From assembly GCA_938003515.1 (NCBI GenBank), contig CALKYL010000080.1, forward strand, positions 1 through 8,640: a stretch of DNA of 8,640 nucleotides, in the 5' to 3' direction. A model generated the notes under the pieces. It had not been told where the DNA came from and made no database searches. It saw nothing but the letters and a program-made list of their open reading frames with translations. The DNA comes from an uncultured bacterium. Lineage in GTDB: Bacteria > Planctomycetota > UBA1135 > UBA2386. Positions 1 through 5,841 of this stretch are shown in pieces. Position numbers and translations under genes: made by a program. The stretch's first letter is position 1. Each line of letters starts with the position of its first letter.

Positions 1-54
1 CAGCTCCCCGTCGACGTAGCGCTGCAGCAGGAGGTCTTCCCGAGACGGCTTCAT
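1..54 (-). CDS. Putative anti-sigma factor, N-terminal end only (cut by window edge)
   Basis: Only the first 18 residues are inside the window: MKPSREDLLLQRYVDGEL. The ATG (54-52) overlaps the TGA of the upstream sigma gene (53-51) as ATGA, and GGAGG lies six bases before it, so translation is coupled to the sigma factor. The short YVDGEL segment is typical of the start of zf-HC2 (putative zinc-finger) anti-sigma proteins, and a gene overlapping the end of an ECF sigma gene is usually its anti-sigma partner. By that analogy it would hold the sigma factor inactive until a signal arrives. The diagnostic HxxxCxxC motif and any membrane segment lie outside the window, so the assignment rests on position and these few residues. 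Confidence 0.7.
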   Translation of the reverse strand, partial: MKPSREDLLLQRYVDGEL

Positions 55-767
55 CGCTTGCCTCCGCGGGCCTCGCCCGCGACTTCGCCCCCGGCGATCG
101 GCAGCAGCTCCGGGTGCTGCCGCACCAACGCGTCCTTGAAGCGCTGGCGCGCGCGGAACAGCCGCGACTCGACGGTGCCGAGCTGGATGTCGAGCACGGC
201 CGCGATCTCGGTGTAGGAGAGCTCCTCGAACTCGCGCAGGATCAGGATCGTGCGGAACTTCTCGGGCATCGCGTCGACGATGCGGCGCGTCACCTCGGCG
301 AGCTCGGCCGCGTGCATCGGCGCCGCCGGATCGTCGTCGCGCTCGTCGCCGCGCTCGAAGACGGCGGTGTCCTCGACGAGGCGCAGGCGCTTCTGGCTGG
401 CCCTCGAGAGGTGGTCGGTCGCGGCGTTGACCGTGATGCGGTAGAGCCACGTGAAGAACTGCGAGCCGTGCTGGAAGGTGTGCAGCTTGCGGAACACCTT
501 CAGGAACACGTCCTGCGCGAGGTCCTCGCACTCGACGGCGTCCCGGCAGTAGCGGCCGAGCAGGCGGAAGACGCGGTCCCGGTAGCGCTCGACGAGCTGC
601 GCGAAGGCGTGGTCGCTGCCGTCGAGCACGGCGGCGATCAGCTCGCGGTCGGAGGTCTCGGGGCTGCGCTTCAAGGCGAACACGGGGCCGTTGGATGGCC
701 GCCGTTCCAGTTTCTTCCCGACCGCGGGCGATTGCGACGGCCGGCGGACCGGAGCGCCCGTCCCCAC
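51..767 (-). CDS. ECF RNA polymerase sigma factor, RpoE-like sigma-70 family
   Basis: A 238-residue two-domain ECF sigma factor, which would direct RNA polymerase to a specific promoter set in response to a signal. Region 2 spans about residues 52-122, with the core-binding segment EDLAQDVFLKVF (81-92) and the -10 recognition helix around FFTWLYRITVNAATDHL. Region 4 spans about 157-214 and ends in the helix-turn-helix LSYTEIAAVLDIQLGTVESRLFRARQ, which reads the -35 element. An acidic linker (DERDDDP) joins them. The frame opens with GTG at 767, 25 bases after the ribBA stop. A second GTG at 683 (giving MFALKRSPETSDRELI, 210 residues) fits family length better, and neither has a clear Shine-Dalgarno. 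The 3' end overlaps the putative anti-sigma gene by four bases. The family is certain; the start and the regulon are not. Confidence 0.93.
   Translation of the reverse strand: MGTGAPVRRPSQSPAVGKKLERRPSNGPVFALKRSPETSDRELIAAVLDGSDHAFAQLVERYRDRVFRLLGRYCRDAVECEDLAQDVFLKVFRKLHTFQHGSQFFTWLYRITVNAATDHLSRASQKRLRLVEDTAVFERGDERDDDPAAPMHAAELAEVTRRIVDAMPEKFRTILILREFEELSYTEIAAVLDIQLGTVESRLFRARQRFKDALVRQHPELLPIAGGEVAGEARGGKR
61..65 (-). promoter_or_regulatory. Shine-Dalgarno sequence of the anti-sigma gene
   Basis: GGAGG on the minus strand, six bases before the ATG at 54, inside the last codons of the sigma gene. It supports that ATG as the start and translational coupling of the pair. Most other minus-strand genes here have no such site, so a strong one suggests the anti-sigma protein is made efficiently relative to the sigma factor (inference). 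Confidence 0.7.
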
Positions 768-792
768 CGGCCGGACCGACCCGCCGGGGCGC

Positions 793-2034
793 TCACCGGG
801 GCTTGCCCAGGAGGTGCCCCATCTTCGCTCGCTTCGTCTCCAAGTACTTCTCGTTGTGCTGGTTGGGCTCGACCATCAGCGGCATCTGCGAGGCGACCTC
901 GAGGCCGTAGCCCTGCAGGCCGGCGAGCTTCTTCGGGTTGTTGGTCAACAGCTTGAGGCGCCGCAGCCCGAGGTCGTGCAGGATCTGCGCCCCGGTGCCG
1001 AACTCGCGCTCGTCCGGCCGGAAGCCGAGGTGCACGTTGGCCTCGACCGTGTCCATGCCGGTGTCCTGCAGCGCGTAGGCGCGCAGCTTGTTGGCGAGGC
1101 CGATGCCGCGGCCCTCCTGGCTGATGTAGAGCACGACGCCCCGCCCCGCTTCCTGCACGCGCTGCATCGCGAGGTGCAGCTGGGGCCCGCAGTCGCACCG
1201 CAGCGACCCGAACGCGTCGCCGGTCAGGCACTGCGAGTGCACCCGCACCAGCACCTCGTCGTCGATCGGCGGGAAGCGCTCGCCGTCCCCGACCCGGTCG
1301 ATGCCGAGCGTCAGCGCCATGTGCGTGCGGTCGTCGACACGGCTCTTGTAGGTGTGGCAGTCGAACATGCCGAAGCGCGTCGGCATCCTCGCGACCGCGA
1401 CGCGCTCGACGAGCCGTTCGCGCCGCCGGCGATACTCGACGAGGTCGGCGATGCAGCCCATCTTGATGCCGTGCTGCCGGCAGAACTCGACCAGCTCCGG
1501 CACCCGCGCCATCTCGCCGTCGGGCTTGGTGACCTCGCAGATCACGCCGGCGGGCCGCAGCCCGGCCAGCCGGCAGAGGTCGACGATGCCCTCGGTCTGG
1601 CCGGTGCGCACCAGCACGCCGCCGTCGACGGCCCGCAGGGGGAAGATGTGCCCCGGCCGGGCGAGGTCGGTCGGCTTCGCGTCCGGGCGCACGGCCGTCA
1701 GGATCGTGCGCGCCCGGTCCTTCGCCGAGATGCCCGTCGTGACGCCTTCGGTGGCTTCGATGCTGACGGTGAACGCGGTGCCGAAGCGCGACCGGTTGTC
1801 CGACACCATCATCGGCAGCTGCAGCTGGTCGCAGATCCGGCCGTCGAGCGCCAGGCAGATCAGGCCGCACGCCTGGCGCGACATCTGGGCGATCAGCTCC
1901 GGCGTCGCGAACTCGGCGGCGAAGCAGAGATCGCCCTCGTTCTCCCGGTCGGGGTCGTCGACCAGCACGATCGGGCGGCCGGCTTTGAGTTCCTCGAGCA
2001 GCTCGGGGATCGGGGCGAACGCTTGGTCGGTCAC
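793..2034 (-). CDS. ribBA: Bifunctional 3,4-dihydroxy-2-butanone-4-phosphate synthase / GTP cyclohydrolase II (RibBA)
   Basis: A 413-residue cytosolic enzyme supplying both precursors of riboflavin: the RibB half makes 3,4-dihydroxy-2-butanone 4-phosphate from ribulose 5-phosphate, and the RibA half opens GTP. RibB (about 9-205) has DRENEGD at 29-35, TTGISAKDRART (99-110), GHIFPLRA (128-135) and PAGVICE (161-167). However, the usual GHTEA reads GQTEG at 145-149, so Gln146 replaces the histidine that binds metal in the E. coli enzyme (His153). RibA (about 208-400) has the three zinc cysteines 269, 280 and 282, QEGRGIG (306-312), RAYALQDTG and the C-terminal YLETKRAKMGHLL, all intact. I chose GTG at 2034 because homology begins about eight residues later; the frame stays open to 2226, but those extra residues are low-complexity. 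There is no Shine-Dalgarno and no recognisable FMN riboswitch upstream. The sigma factor follows after 25 bases. Confidence 0.96.
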   Translation of the reverse strand: MTDQAFAPIPELLEELKAGRPIVLVDDPDRENEGDLCFAAEFATPELIAQMSRQACGLICLALDGRICDQLQLPMMVSDNRSRFGTAFTVSIEATEGVTTGISAKDRARTILTAVRPDAKPTDLARPGHIFPLRAVDGGVLVRTGQTEGIVDLCRLAGLRPAGVICEVTKPDGEMARVPELVEFCRQHGIKMGCIADLVEYRRRRERLVERVAVARMPTRFGMFDCHTYKSRVDDRTHMALTLGIDRVGDGERFPPIDDEVLVRVHSQCLTGDAFGSLRCDCGPQLHLAMQRVQEAGRGVVLYISQEGRGIGLANKLRAYALQDTGMDTVEANVHLGFRPDEREFGTGAQILHDLGLRRLKLLTNNPKKLAGLQGYGLEVASQMPLMVEPNQHNEKYLETKRAKMGHLLGKPR

Positions 2035-2111
2035 CCGCGCACGATAGGCCGGATCCGCCGGCCAGCGTAGGTCCCGACCTCGCACCGTCCGCCGCCGCCC
2101 CCCCCTCGCCC

Positions 2112-2156
2112 CGGTGCCGCAGATCCCGACACCGGCCGGCGCGGTGCCGAATCCCG
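2112..2156. repeat. Short direct repeat with embedded hairpin in the ribBA leader
   Basis: CGGTGCCGCAGATCCCG (2112-2128) and CGGTGCCGAATCCCG (2142-2156) are near-identical, starting 30 bases apart. In between, 2127-2134 can pair with 2142-2149, forming an eight-pair stem with a G-U wobble in the minus-strand RNA and a seven-base loop. It lies about 80-120 bases before the ribBA start. It could be a leader hairpin or a pair of protein-binding sites. It lacks the conserved features of the FMN riboswitch. Confidence 0.3.
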
Positions 2157-2206
2157 CAGCAGCCCCGCGCCGCGGCGGGGCGCGTGACGCCGCTGGCAAG
2201 GGCGCT

Positions 2207-2229
2207 GCAAGTGCTTGCCGGTGCACCGG
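2207..2229. promoter_or_regulatory. Overlapping palindromes, candidate operator
   Basis: GCAAGTGCTTGC (2207-2218; five-base arms around TG) runs into the perfect 12-base palindrome CCGGTGCACCGG (2218-2229), sharing one base. A further GGCAAG at 2195-2200 is complementary to CTTGCC at 2214-2219. Overlapping dyads about 100 bases before a start codon in a divergent promoter region suggest a binding site for a dimeric regulator. No regulator gene is adjacent except the sigma factor. GC-rich DNA makes short palindromes common, so confidence is modest. Confidence 0.35.
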
Positions 2230-2318
2230 TTGCTTTTTCCTTCAGGCGACCGCGACCGCTTTCCGAAGCCCTTTCCCGGCACAGGGCTGGGTCGGCAACC
2301 GGGAAGGAAAGCAACTGG
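2226..2318 (+). promoter_or_regulatory. Structured 5' leader whose stem pairs with the protease Shine-Dalgarno
   Basis: CCGGTTGCTTTTTCCTT (2226-2242) is complementary to AAGGAAAGCAACTGG (2304-2318), giving 15 base pairs with one G-U wobble and a two-U bulge (2237-2238). The right arm contains the Shine-Dalgarno AAGGA (2304-2308) and ends two bases from the ATG at 2320. Inside the loop, CGACC (2253-2257) can pair with GGTCG (2290-2294), and AGCCCT (2267-2272) with AGGGCT (2283-2288), so the leader could fold into one long interrupted hairpin. An alternative, 2270-2279 with 2299-2307 (nine pairs, one bulge), also covers the Shine-Dalgarno. The pairing is seen directly; its use in controlling translation is inference. 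Confidence 0.5.
2304..2308 (+). promoter_or_regulatory. Shine-Dalgarno sequence of the serine protease gene
   Basis: AAGGA, eleven bases before the ATG at 2320. It supports that start over in-frame upstream codons such as TTG at 2215, as does the hydrophobic anchor that begins right after the ATG. It is the right arm of the leader stem. Confidence 0.6.
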
Positions 2319-2319
2319 G

Positions 2320-3498
2320 ATGAAGCGCACTCTCGTGGAGGTGTTCTGCGGCCTCGCGGCCCTGGTGCTGATGGTGTCGTTCCATCAGCAGATCGCGCGG
2401 CTCGAGGTCCGGCAGGCGGACGTCACGGCGCTCGAACAGAAGCTCGATCGGGCGGTGGCGTCGGCCAGCGCCGCCGAAGAGCTCGAGAGCCTGCGCGGCC
2501 AGATCCTCGCCGAGACCGAGGCGCGCATGCAGAACCTCGAACGGCAGCTCGAGGCCGCGACCGCCGGCTCCGACCAGGCGCGCGCGATCGCCGCCGAGCT
2601 CGAGCGCGCGCAGCGGGACGTCGCGATGTTCCGCAGCCAGCTCTCCACCGACTTCGAGCGCACGAAGGCGCTGGTCGACGCCTACATCAGCGAGGTGCGC
2701 ACCAAGGAGAAGGACGCCGCGGTGCGCCTGTCGGAGACGCGCAGCGCGATCGCCGACCTCGCGAGCCGGATCTACCAGGACCACGACGAGCTGACCCGCC
2801 ACATGCTGCTGCCGACGGTGCAGCTCAACGGCGACGACACGGTCGGCTCGGGCACGATCGTGTTCTCGGGACCCAACCCGAAGCACGGCGGCCGCGTCGA
2901 GACCTACGTGCTCACGTCCTACCACGTCGTGCGCAACATCCTCGCGGACACGCCGCGAGCCCGACAGACCGGCTTCGACGTGACCGTCTACCTGCCCACC
3001 GAGCGCCTGGTCGTGAAGGGCAACATGGTCGCGAGCGAGCCCAAGATCGACGCGGCGCTCGTCAAGCTGACGACCGACCGCGAGCTGCCGAACGTCGCGA
3101 ACGTGCTGCCGCGCGCCGACACGAAGCTCGTGCGCGTGTGGGATCCGGTGTGTGCGGTCGGCTGCCCGCTCGGCAACGACCCGGTGCCGAGCCGCGGCGA
3201 GGTCAGCTCGCTGCACAACGAGCTCAACGGCGCGAACTACTGGATGGTCAACGCCCCGACCTACTTCGGCAACAGCGGCGGCGGCATCTACCGCGCCGAC
3301 ACGCGCCAGCTGATCGGCGTGTTCTCGAAGATCTACACGCACGGCAAGGGCCAGCCGATCGTCGTGCCGCACATGGGCCTGTGCACGCCGATCGACCTCG
3401 TCTACGAGTGGCTGGCCGGCGAACACCTCGACCACCTGCTGGCGAGCCGACCGATCGACGTCGTCGACATCAGCCAGCTCGCCGCGCCCCCGAAGTGA
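2320..3498 (+). CDS. Membrane-anchored coiled-coil trypsin-like serine protease
   Basis: A 392-residue protein in three parts. Residues 1-20 (MKRTLVEVFCGLAALVLMVS) form a basic-then-hydrophobic segment, read as an uncleaved signal anchor. Residues about 22-150 are a long charged helix rich in Leu, Glu, Arg and Ala, predicted coiled coil. Residues about 160-375 are a chymotrypsin-fold (S1, trypsin_2-like) protease with an apparently complete triad: His202 (TSYHVV), Asp244 (KIDAALVKL) and Ser319 (GNSGGGI). Cys278 and Cys282 flank the VGCPLG strand. There is no PDZ domain after it, unlike DegP/HtrA. The protease would face outside the cytoplasm and could oligomerise through the coiled coil. It is alone on its strand, divergent from ribBA and convergent to the TPR gene. 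Substrate unknown; the protease assignment is firm and the architecture is inferred from composition. Confidence 0.88.
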   Translation: MKRTLVEVFCGLAALVLMVSFHQQIARLEVRQADVTALEQKLDRAVASASAAEELESLRGQILAETEARMQNLERQLEAATAGSDQARAIAAELERAQRDVAMFRSQLSTDFERTKALVDAYISEVRTKEKDAAVRLSETRSAIADLASRIYQDHDELTRHMLLPTVQLNGDDTVGSGTIVFSGPNPKHGGRVETYVLTSYHVVRNILADTPRARQTGFDVTVYLPTERLVVKGNMVASEPKIDAALVKLTTDRELPNVANVLPRADTKLVRVWDPVCAVGCPLGNDPVPSRGEVSSLHNELNGANYWMVNAPTYFGNSGGGIYRADTRQLIGVFSKIYTHGKGQPIVVPHMGLCTPIDLVYEWLAGEHLDHLLASRPIDVVDISQLAAPPK

Positions 3499-3512
3499 GC
3501 GCGCGTGCGCGC
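3499..3512. terminator. Small hairpin between convergent genes, possible bidirectional terminator
   Basis: GCGCG-CGTG-CGCGC: a five-pair stem with a four-base loop filling most of the 22-base gap between the protease stop (3498) and the TPR gene stop (3521). Its position suits a shared terminator. No U-tract follows on either strand, and alternating GC is common here, so it is a weak candidate. Confidence 0.3.
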
Positions 3513-3520
3513 CGGACGGT

Positions 3521-5335
3521 TCAGGCGCGAAGCTGGCGCGCGAGGCGCCGCAGCTCGGGGCTGTCGAGGCCCGCGGTGACGGCCCGCGCCACCGCCTTGC
3601 GCGCGTCGTCCAGGCGCCCCAGCGCGCGCAGGTAGCGCGCGCGCGCGGCGTGCAGGCGGGCCTCGCCGGGGCGCTGCGGCAGCGCGCGCTCGATCAGCTC
3701 GAGCGCGCGCTTGCAGTTCTGCCGCTTGGCGAACAGCTCGGCCATCTCGAACAGCACGTCCGGCTGGTTCGGCGCCATCTCGAGCGCGACGGCGAGCAGG
3801 TCGAGGGCCTCGCCGGGCGCCCCGAGCCGACGCTTGACGATGGCCGAGTAGAACAGCGCCGGCCAGAACTCTGGCTGCAGGTGCAGCCAGAGGCGGAACT
3901 CCGCCAGCGCCTGCTTGGCGTTGCGGCCGCGCAGGCTGCGCTCGGTCGCGCGCGCGAACCGAGCCTCGAAGTCCGCGACGTCGATCTGCAGCATCGCGCG
4001 CACGCCTCGGTCGCGCAGCGAGAGGTCGTGCGCCGAGCGCAGCCCGGCGACGAGCTCGATGCGCGCCTCGCGGCGGCGGCCGCAGGCGAACAGGCAAAGC
4101 CCGAGGCAGATGCGCTCGTCGTCGTCCAGCATGGAGCGCAGGTCCTCGAGCGCGCGCACGACGTCCTCGGGCGGACGCCGCTCGCCGAGGTGCACCTGCA
4201 GGCATTCGAGCAGCACGCCGGCACCGCGGCCGTGGTCCTCCCACTCGGCGGCGCGCAGCGTGCGTTCGCGCAGCCGCCGCAGGCCGCGCACGATGTATCC
4301 CCAGGCGTCGGCCTCGCGGCCCTCGGCGAACGCGAGCTGCGCGAGGTGCGAGAAGAAGTCGGAGTGGCCGTCGACGGCGAGCCCTTTCTCCCACAGGTCG
4401 CGCGCTGCCGCCGGATCTCCGCGGCGCGCCATCATGATCCCGAGGCTCTCGAGCCCGCGCCAGGGCGGCGGGTCGAGGTGCGTCGCGTGCTCGAGCCACG
4501 CGAACGCGCGGTCCTCGTCGCCCATGTCGGACAGCTGTTCGGCGACCGCCACGCACGCCTCGCCGTCGAACGGCTGCGCCGAGTAGCAGCGGTCGAGGAA
4601 GCTGCGCACGGTCTCCTGGTCGAGCCGTTCGCCGTGCAGCGCGATGGCCATCGTCGCGTTCGCGACGCGCAGGGCGAGGCCGAAGCCCGGGTCGAGCACG
4701 AGCGCGTCGGCGAACGGCCGGATCAGCGCCTCACGGTCGTCGGGCACGTCGATCTCGAGGTCGCCGCTGAGCAACATCGCGTTGTCGAGGCCGTGCAGGA
4801 AGTGGCGGAACGCCTGGCCGTTGCGGGTCAGCAGCCCCGCCGGCGGCTCGTGGAACGGGATCGCGAGCAGCCGCGCGAGCCGCCGGGTCAACCGCAAGAG
4901 CCCCGACACGGGGTCGTGCAGCGGCAACAGGCCGCCCATCTTCTCGGTGACGAAGTCGTCGTCGTCCTCGTCGCGGAAGACGTGGAACTCGAGCCGCAGA
5001 CCGCCGTCGACCGGCACGATCTCGCCGCTGACGATCGCGTCGACCTGCACGTTCGTGGGCAGCAGGTCGAACGCCTCGTCGCGGTCGGGCGGCGCCTCGA
5101 GCTGCACCCAGGTGACGGGCCCCGACTCGGAGGCGGTCTGCAGCTCGAGCATCGCCGTCGGACCGATCTGCCCCTGGTTGAGGACCTGGTGCACGAAGTC
5201 CGGGATGCGCCGCGCGACGACGCCCGGGTCGAGGCCGTGCCATCCCTCGCCCGGCGCCGCGGCGAGCGGCAGGAACATGACCTCGGGGTCGACCAGGTCG
5301 TCGTCCGGTTCGCGGGGTTCGCGTGGTTCGCTCAT
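3521..5335 (-). CDS. Tetratricopeptide repeat protein with unassigned N-terminal domain
   Basis: A 604-residue protein of unknown function with no signal peptide or membrane segment, so probably cytoplasmic. After an acidic tail (MSEPREPREPDDD), residues about 18-160 form an alpha/beta domain (EVMFLPLAAAP, VDAIVSGEIVPVDGGLRLEFHVF). This loosely recalls the TolB-N/FlgO-like domains that precede TPRs in other bacteria; that likeness is only an impression. From about 200 on the protein is helical with TPR-type spacing. The clearest repeats are about 475-585 (WPALFYSAIVKRRLGAPGEALDLL, PDVLFEMAELFAKRQNCKRALEL, ARLHAARARYLRALGRLDDARKAV), and 270-345 has more divergent ones. TPR arrays bind proteins, so a scaffold or adaptor role is likely. 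It starts ten bases after the HIT gene stop, so the two are probably co-transcribed. No Shine-Dalgarno is visible. Confidence 0.82.
   Translation of the reverse strand: MSEPREPREPDDDLVDPEVMFLPLAAAPGEGWHGLDPGVVARRIPDFVHQVLNQGQIGPTAMLELQTASESGPVTWVQLEAPPDRDEAFDLLPTNVQVDAIVSGEIVPVDGGLRLEFHVFRDEDDDDFVTEKMGGLLPLHDPVSGLLRLTRRLARLLAIPFHEPPAGLLTRNGQAFRHFLHGLDNAMLLSGDLEIDVPDDREALIRPFADALVLDPGFGLALRVANATMAIALHGERLDQETVRSFLDRCYSAQPFDGEACVAVAEQLSDMGDEDRAFAWLEHATHLDPPPWRGLESLGIMMARRGDPAAARDLWEKGLAVDGHSDFFSHLAQLAFAEGREADAWGYIVRGLRRLRERTLRAAEWEDHGRGAGVLLECLQVHLGERRPPEDVVRALEDLRSMLDDDERICLGLCLFACGRRREARIELVAGLRSAHDLSLRDRGVRAMLQIDVADFEARFARATERSLRGRNAKQALAEFRLWLHLQPEFWPALFYSAIVKRRLGAPGEALDLLAVALEMAPNQPDVLFEMAELFAKRQNCKRALELIERALPQRPGEARLHAARARYLRALGRLDDARKAVARAVTAGLDSPELRRLARQLRA
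5307..5333 (-). repeat. Three tandem 9-base units at the start of the TPR gene
   Basis: GGTTCGCGG, GGTTCGCGT and GGTTCGCTC (plus strand) run end to end. Read on the minus strand they encode the repeated REP in MSEPREPREP. The unit is a multiple of three, so copy-number slippage would change the length of the N-terminal tail without breaking the frame. Confidence 0.55.
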
Positions 5336-5345
5336 GCGGTGGGGA

Positions 5346-5699
5346 TCAGCCGGGTGGCCACGACAGCGGCCTGCCGCCCAGCACGTGCACGTGCAGGTGG
5401 AAGACCGACTGGCCGGCGCCGGCGCCGTTGTTGATCACGACGCGCGTGCCGCCCTCCGCGACACCGAGCTGCTTCGCGATCCTGGCAGCCGTCAGCAGCA
5501 GGTGGCCCAGGAGCGGCGCGTCCTCGGCCGTCGCGTCGCTCAGGGTCGCGATGGCGCGCTTGGGGATCACCAGGAAGTGCGTCGGCGCCTGCGGGGCGTT
5601 GTCCCGGAAGGCGACGCAGTGTTCGTCCTCGTGCAGGACCTGCGTCGGGATCTCCCCGCGCAGGATGCGAGCGAACACGTTCGACGGGTCGTAGGCCAA
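5346..5699 (-). CDS. HIT family protein, HinT-like purine nucleoside phosphoramidase
   Basis: A 117-residue histidine-triad protein. HinT enzymes are cytosolic homodimers that hydrolyse AMP-linked amines; their physiological role is poorly settled. The signature HLHVHVL is at residues 101-107 with catalytic triad histidines 101, 103 and 105. Other family segments are NVFARILRGEIP (7-18), AFRDNAPQAPTHFLVIPK (30-47) and the C-terminal GGRPLSWPPG, close in layout to E. coli HinT and full length. The start is TTG at 5699. It is the only start that keeps the conserved YDPSNVFARI lead-in; GTG at residue 8 would remove part of it. No clear Shine-Dalgarno is present. The TPR gene follows after ten bases, so the two are probably one transcript. 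Confidence 0.95.
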   Translation of the reverse strand: MAYDPSNVFARILRGEIPTQVLHEDEHCVAFRDNAPQAPTHFLVIPKRAIATLSDATAEDAPLLGHLLLTAARIAKQLGVAEGGTRVVINNGAGAGQSVFHLHVHVLGGRPLSWPPG

Positions 5700-5841
5700 C
5701 GTTGCGTGCCACGACGGCCCGGCACGCGGGCCGCCGACCCCCGGACAGTAGGGCCGGGGTCCGCCCGGGCAAGACCCGGTCGGTCAAGAAACGCGCAGGG
5801 TTCGGTCGACCGGCAGGGGCGGATCTCCCCGCCCGCCGGCG
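5700..5841 (-). other. Intergenic region between sppA and the HIT gene: hairpins and a weak promoter candidate
   Basis: Holds the end of the sppA transcript and probably the promoter of the HIT-TPR unit. Stems visible: 5817-5822 with 5829-5834 (GGGCGG/CCGCCC, six-base loop), eight bases past the sppA stop and a possible terminator though without a U-tract; 5765-5769 with 5775-5779; and 5739-5744 with 5754-5759. CGGTCGACCG (5803-5812) is a 10-base palindrome. On the minus strand TTGCCC (5772-5767), then 16 bases, then TACTGT (5750-5745) is a poor match to a sigma-70 promoter, about 45 bases from the HIT start. Confidence 0.35.

Larger units (their letters stand above)
2035..2319. other. Divergent intergenic region between ribBA and the serine protease gene
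   Basis: This 285-base gap must hold the promoters for ribBA (leftward) and the protease gene (rightward). I see no convincing -35/-10 pair in either direction. It contains a short direct repeat with a hairpin (2112-2156), two overlapping palindromes (2207-2229) and a long inverted repeat ending at the protease start (2226-2318), described separately. A GC-rich run of C (about 2098-2105) separates these from the ribBA start. No small open frame here looks like a gene. Confidence 0.6.

Noticed and set aside
691..2070. Long open plus-strand frame opposite ribBA and the sigma gene start
   Set aside because: GC-rich DNA suppresses stop codons on the opposite strand. The translation is His/Asp/Val/Arg-rich with no motifs, whereas the minus strand encodes clear RibBA and sigma domains.
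2035..2226. FMN riboswitch in front of ribBA
   Set aside because: Riboflavin genes often have one, so I read the minus strand for its conserved segments. Only a simple hairpin with a G-U pair is present, without the multi-stem RFN conserved bases.
2035..2226. Longer RibBA with 64 extra N-terminal residues
   Set aside because: The extension is Ala/Arg/Gly-rich and unlike any RibBA. Homology starts just after the GTG at 2034.
2215..2319. Upstream TTG start adding 35 residues to the protease
   Set aside because: The added residues are Pro/Arg/Gly-rich and would bury the signal anchor. ATG 2320 has a Shine-Dalgarno and is followed directly by a basic-hydrophobic N-terminus.
3620..3660. Runs of alternating GC within the TPR gene as a functional repeat
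   Set aside because: They are explained by Arg/Ala codons (CGC, GCG) at very high wobble GC, and have no unit structure beyond the dinucleotide.
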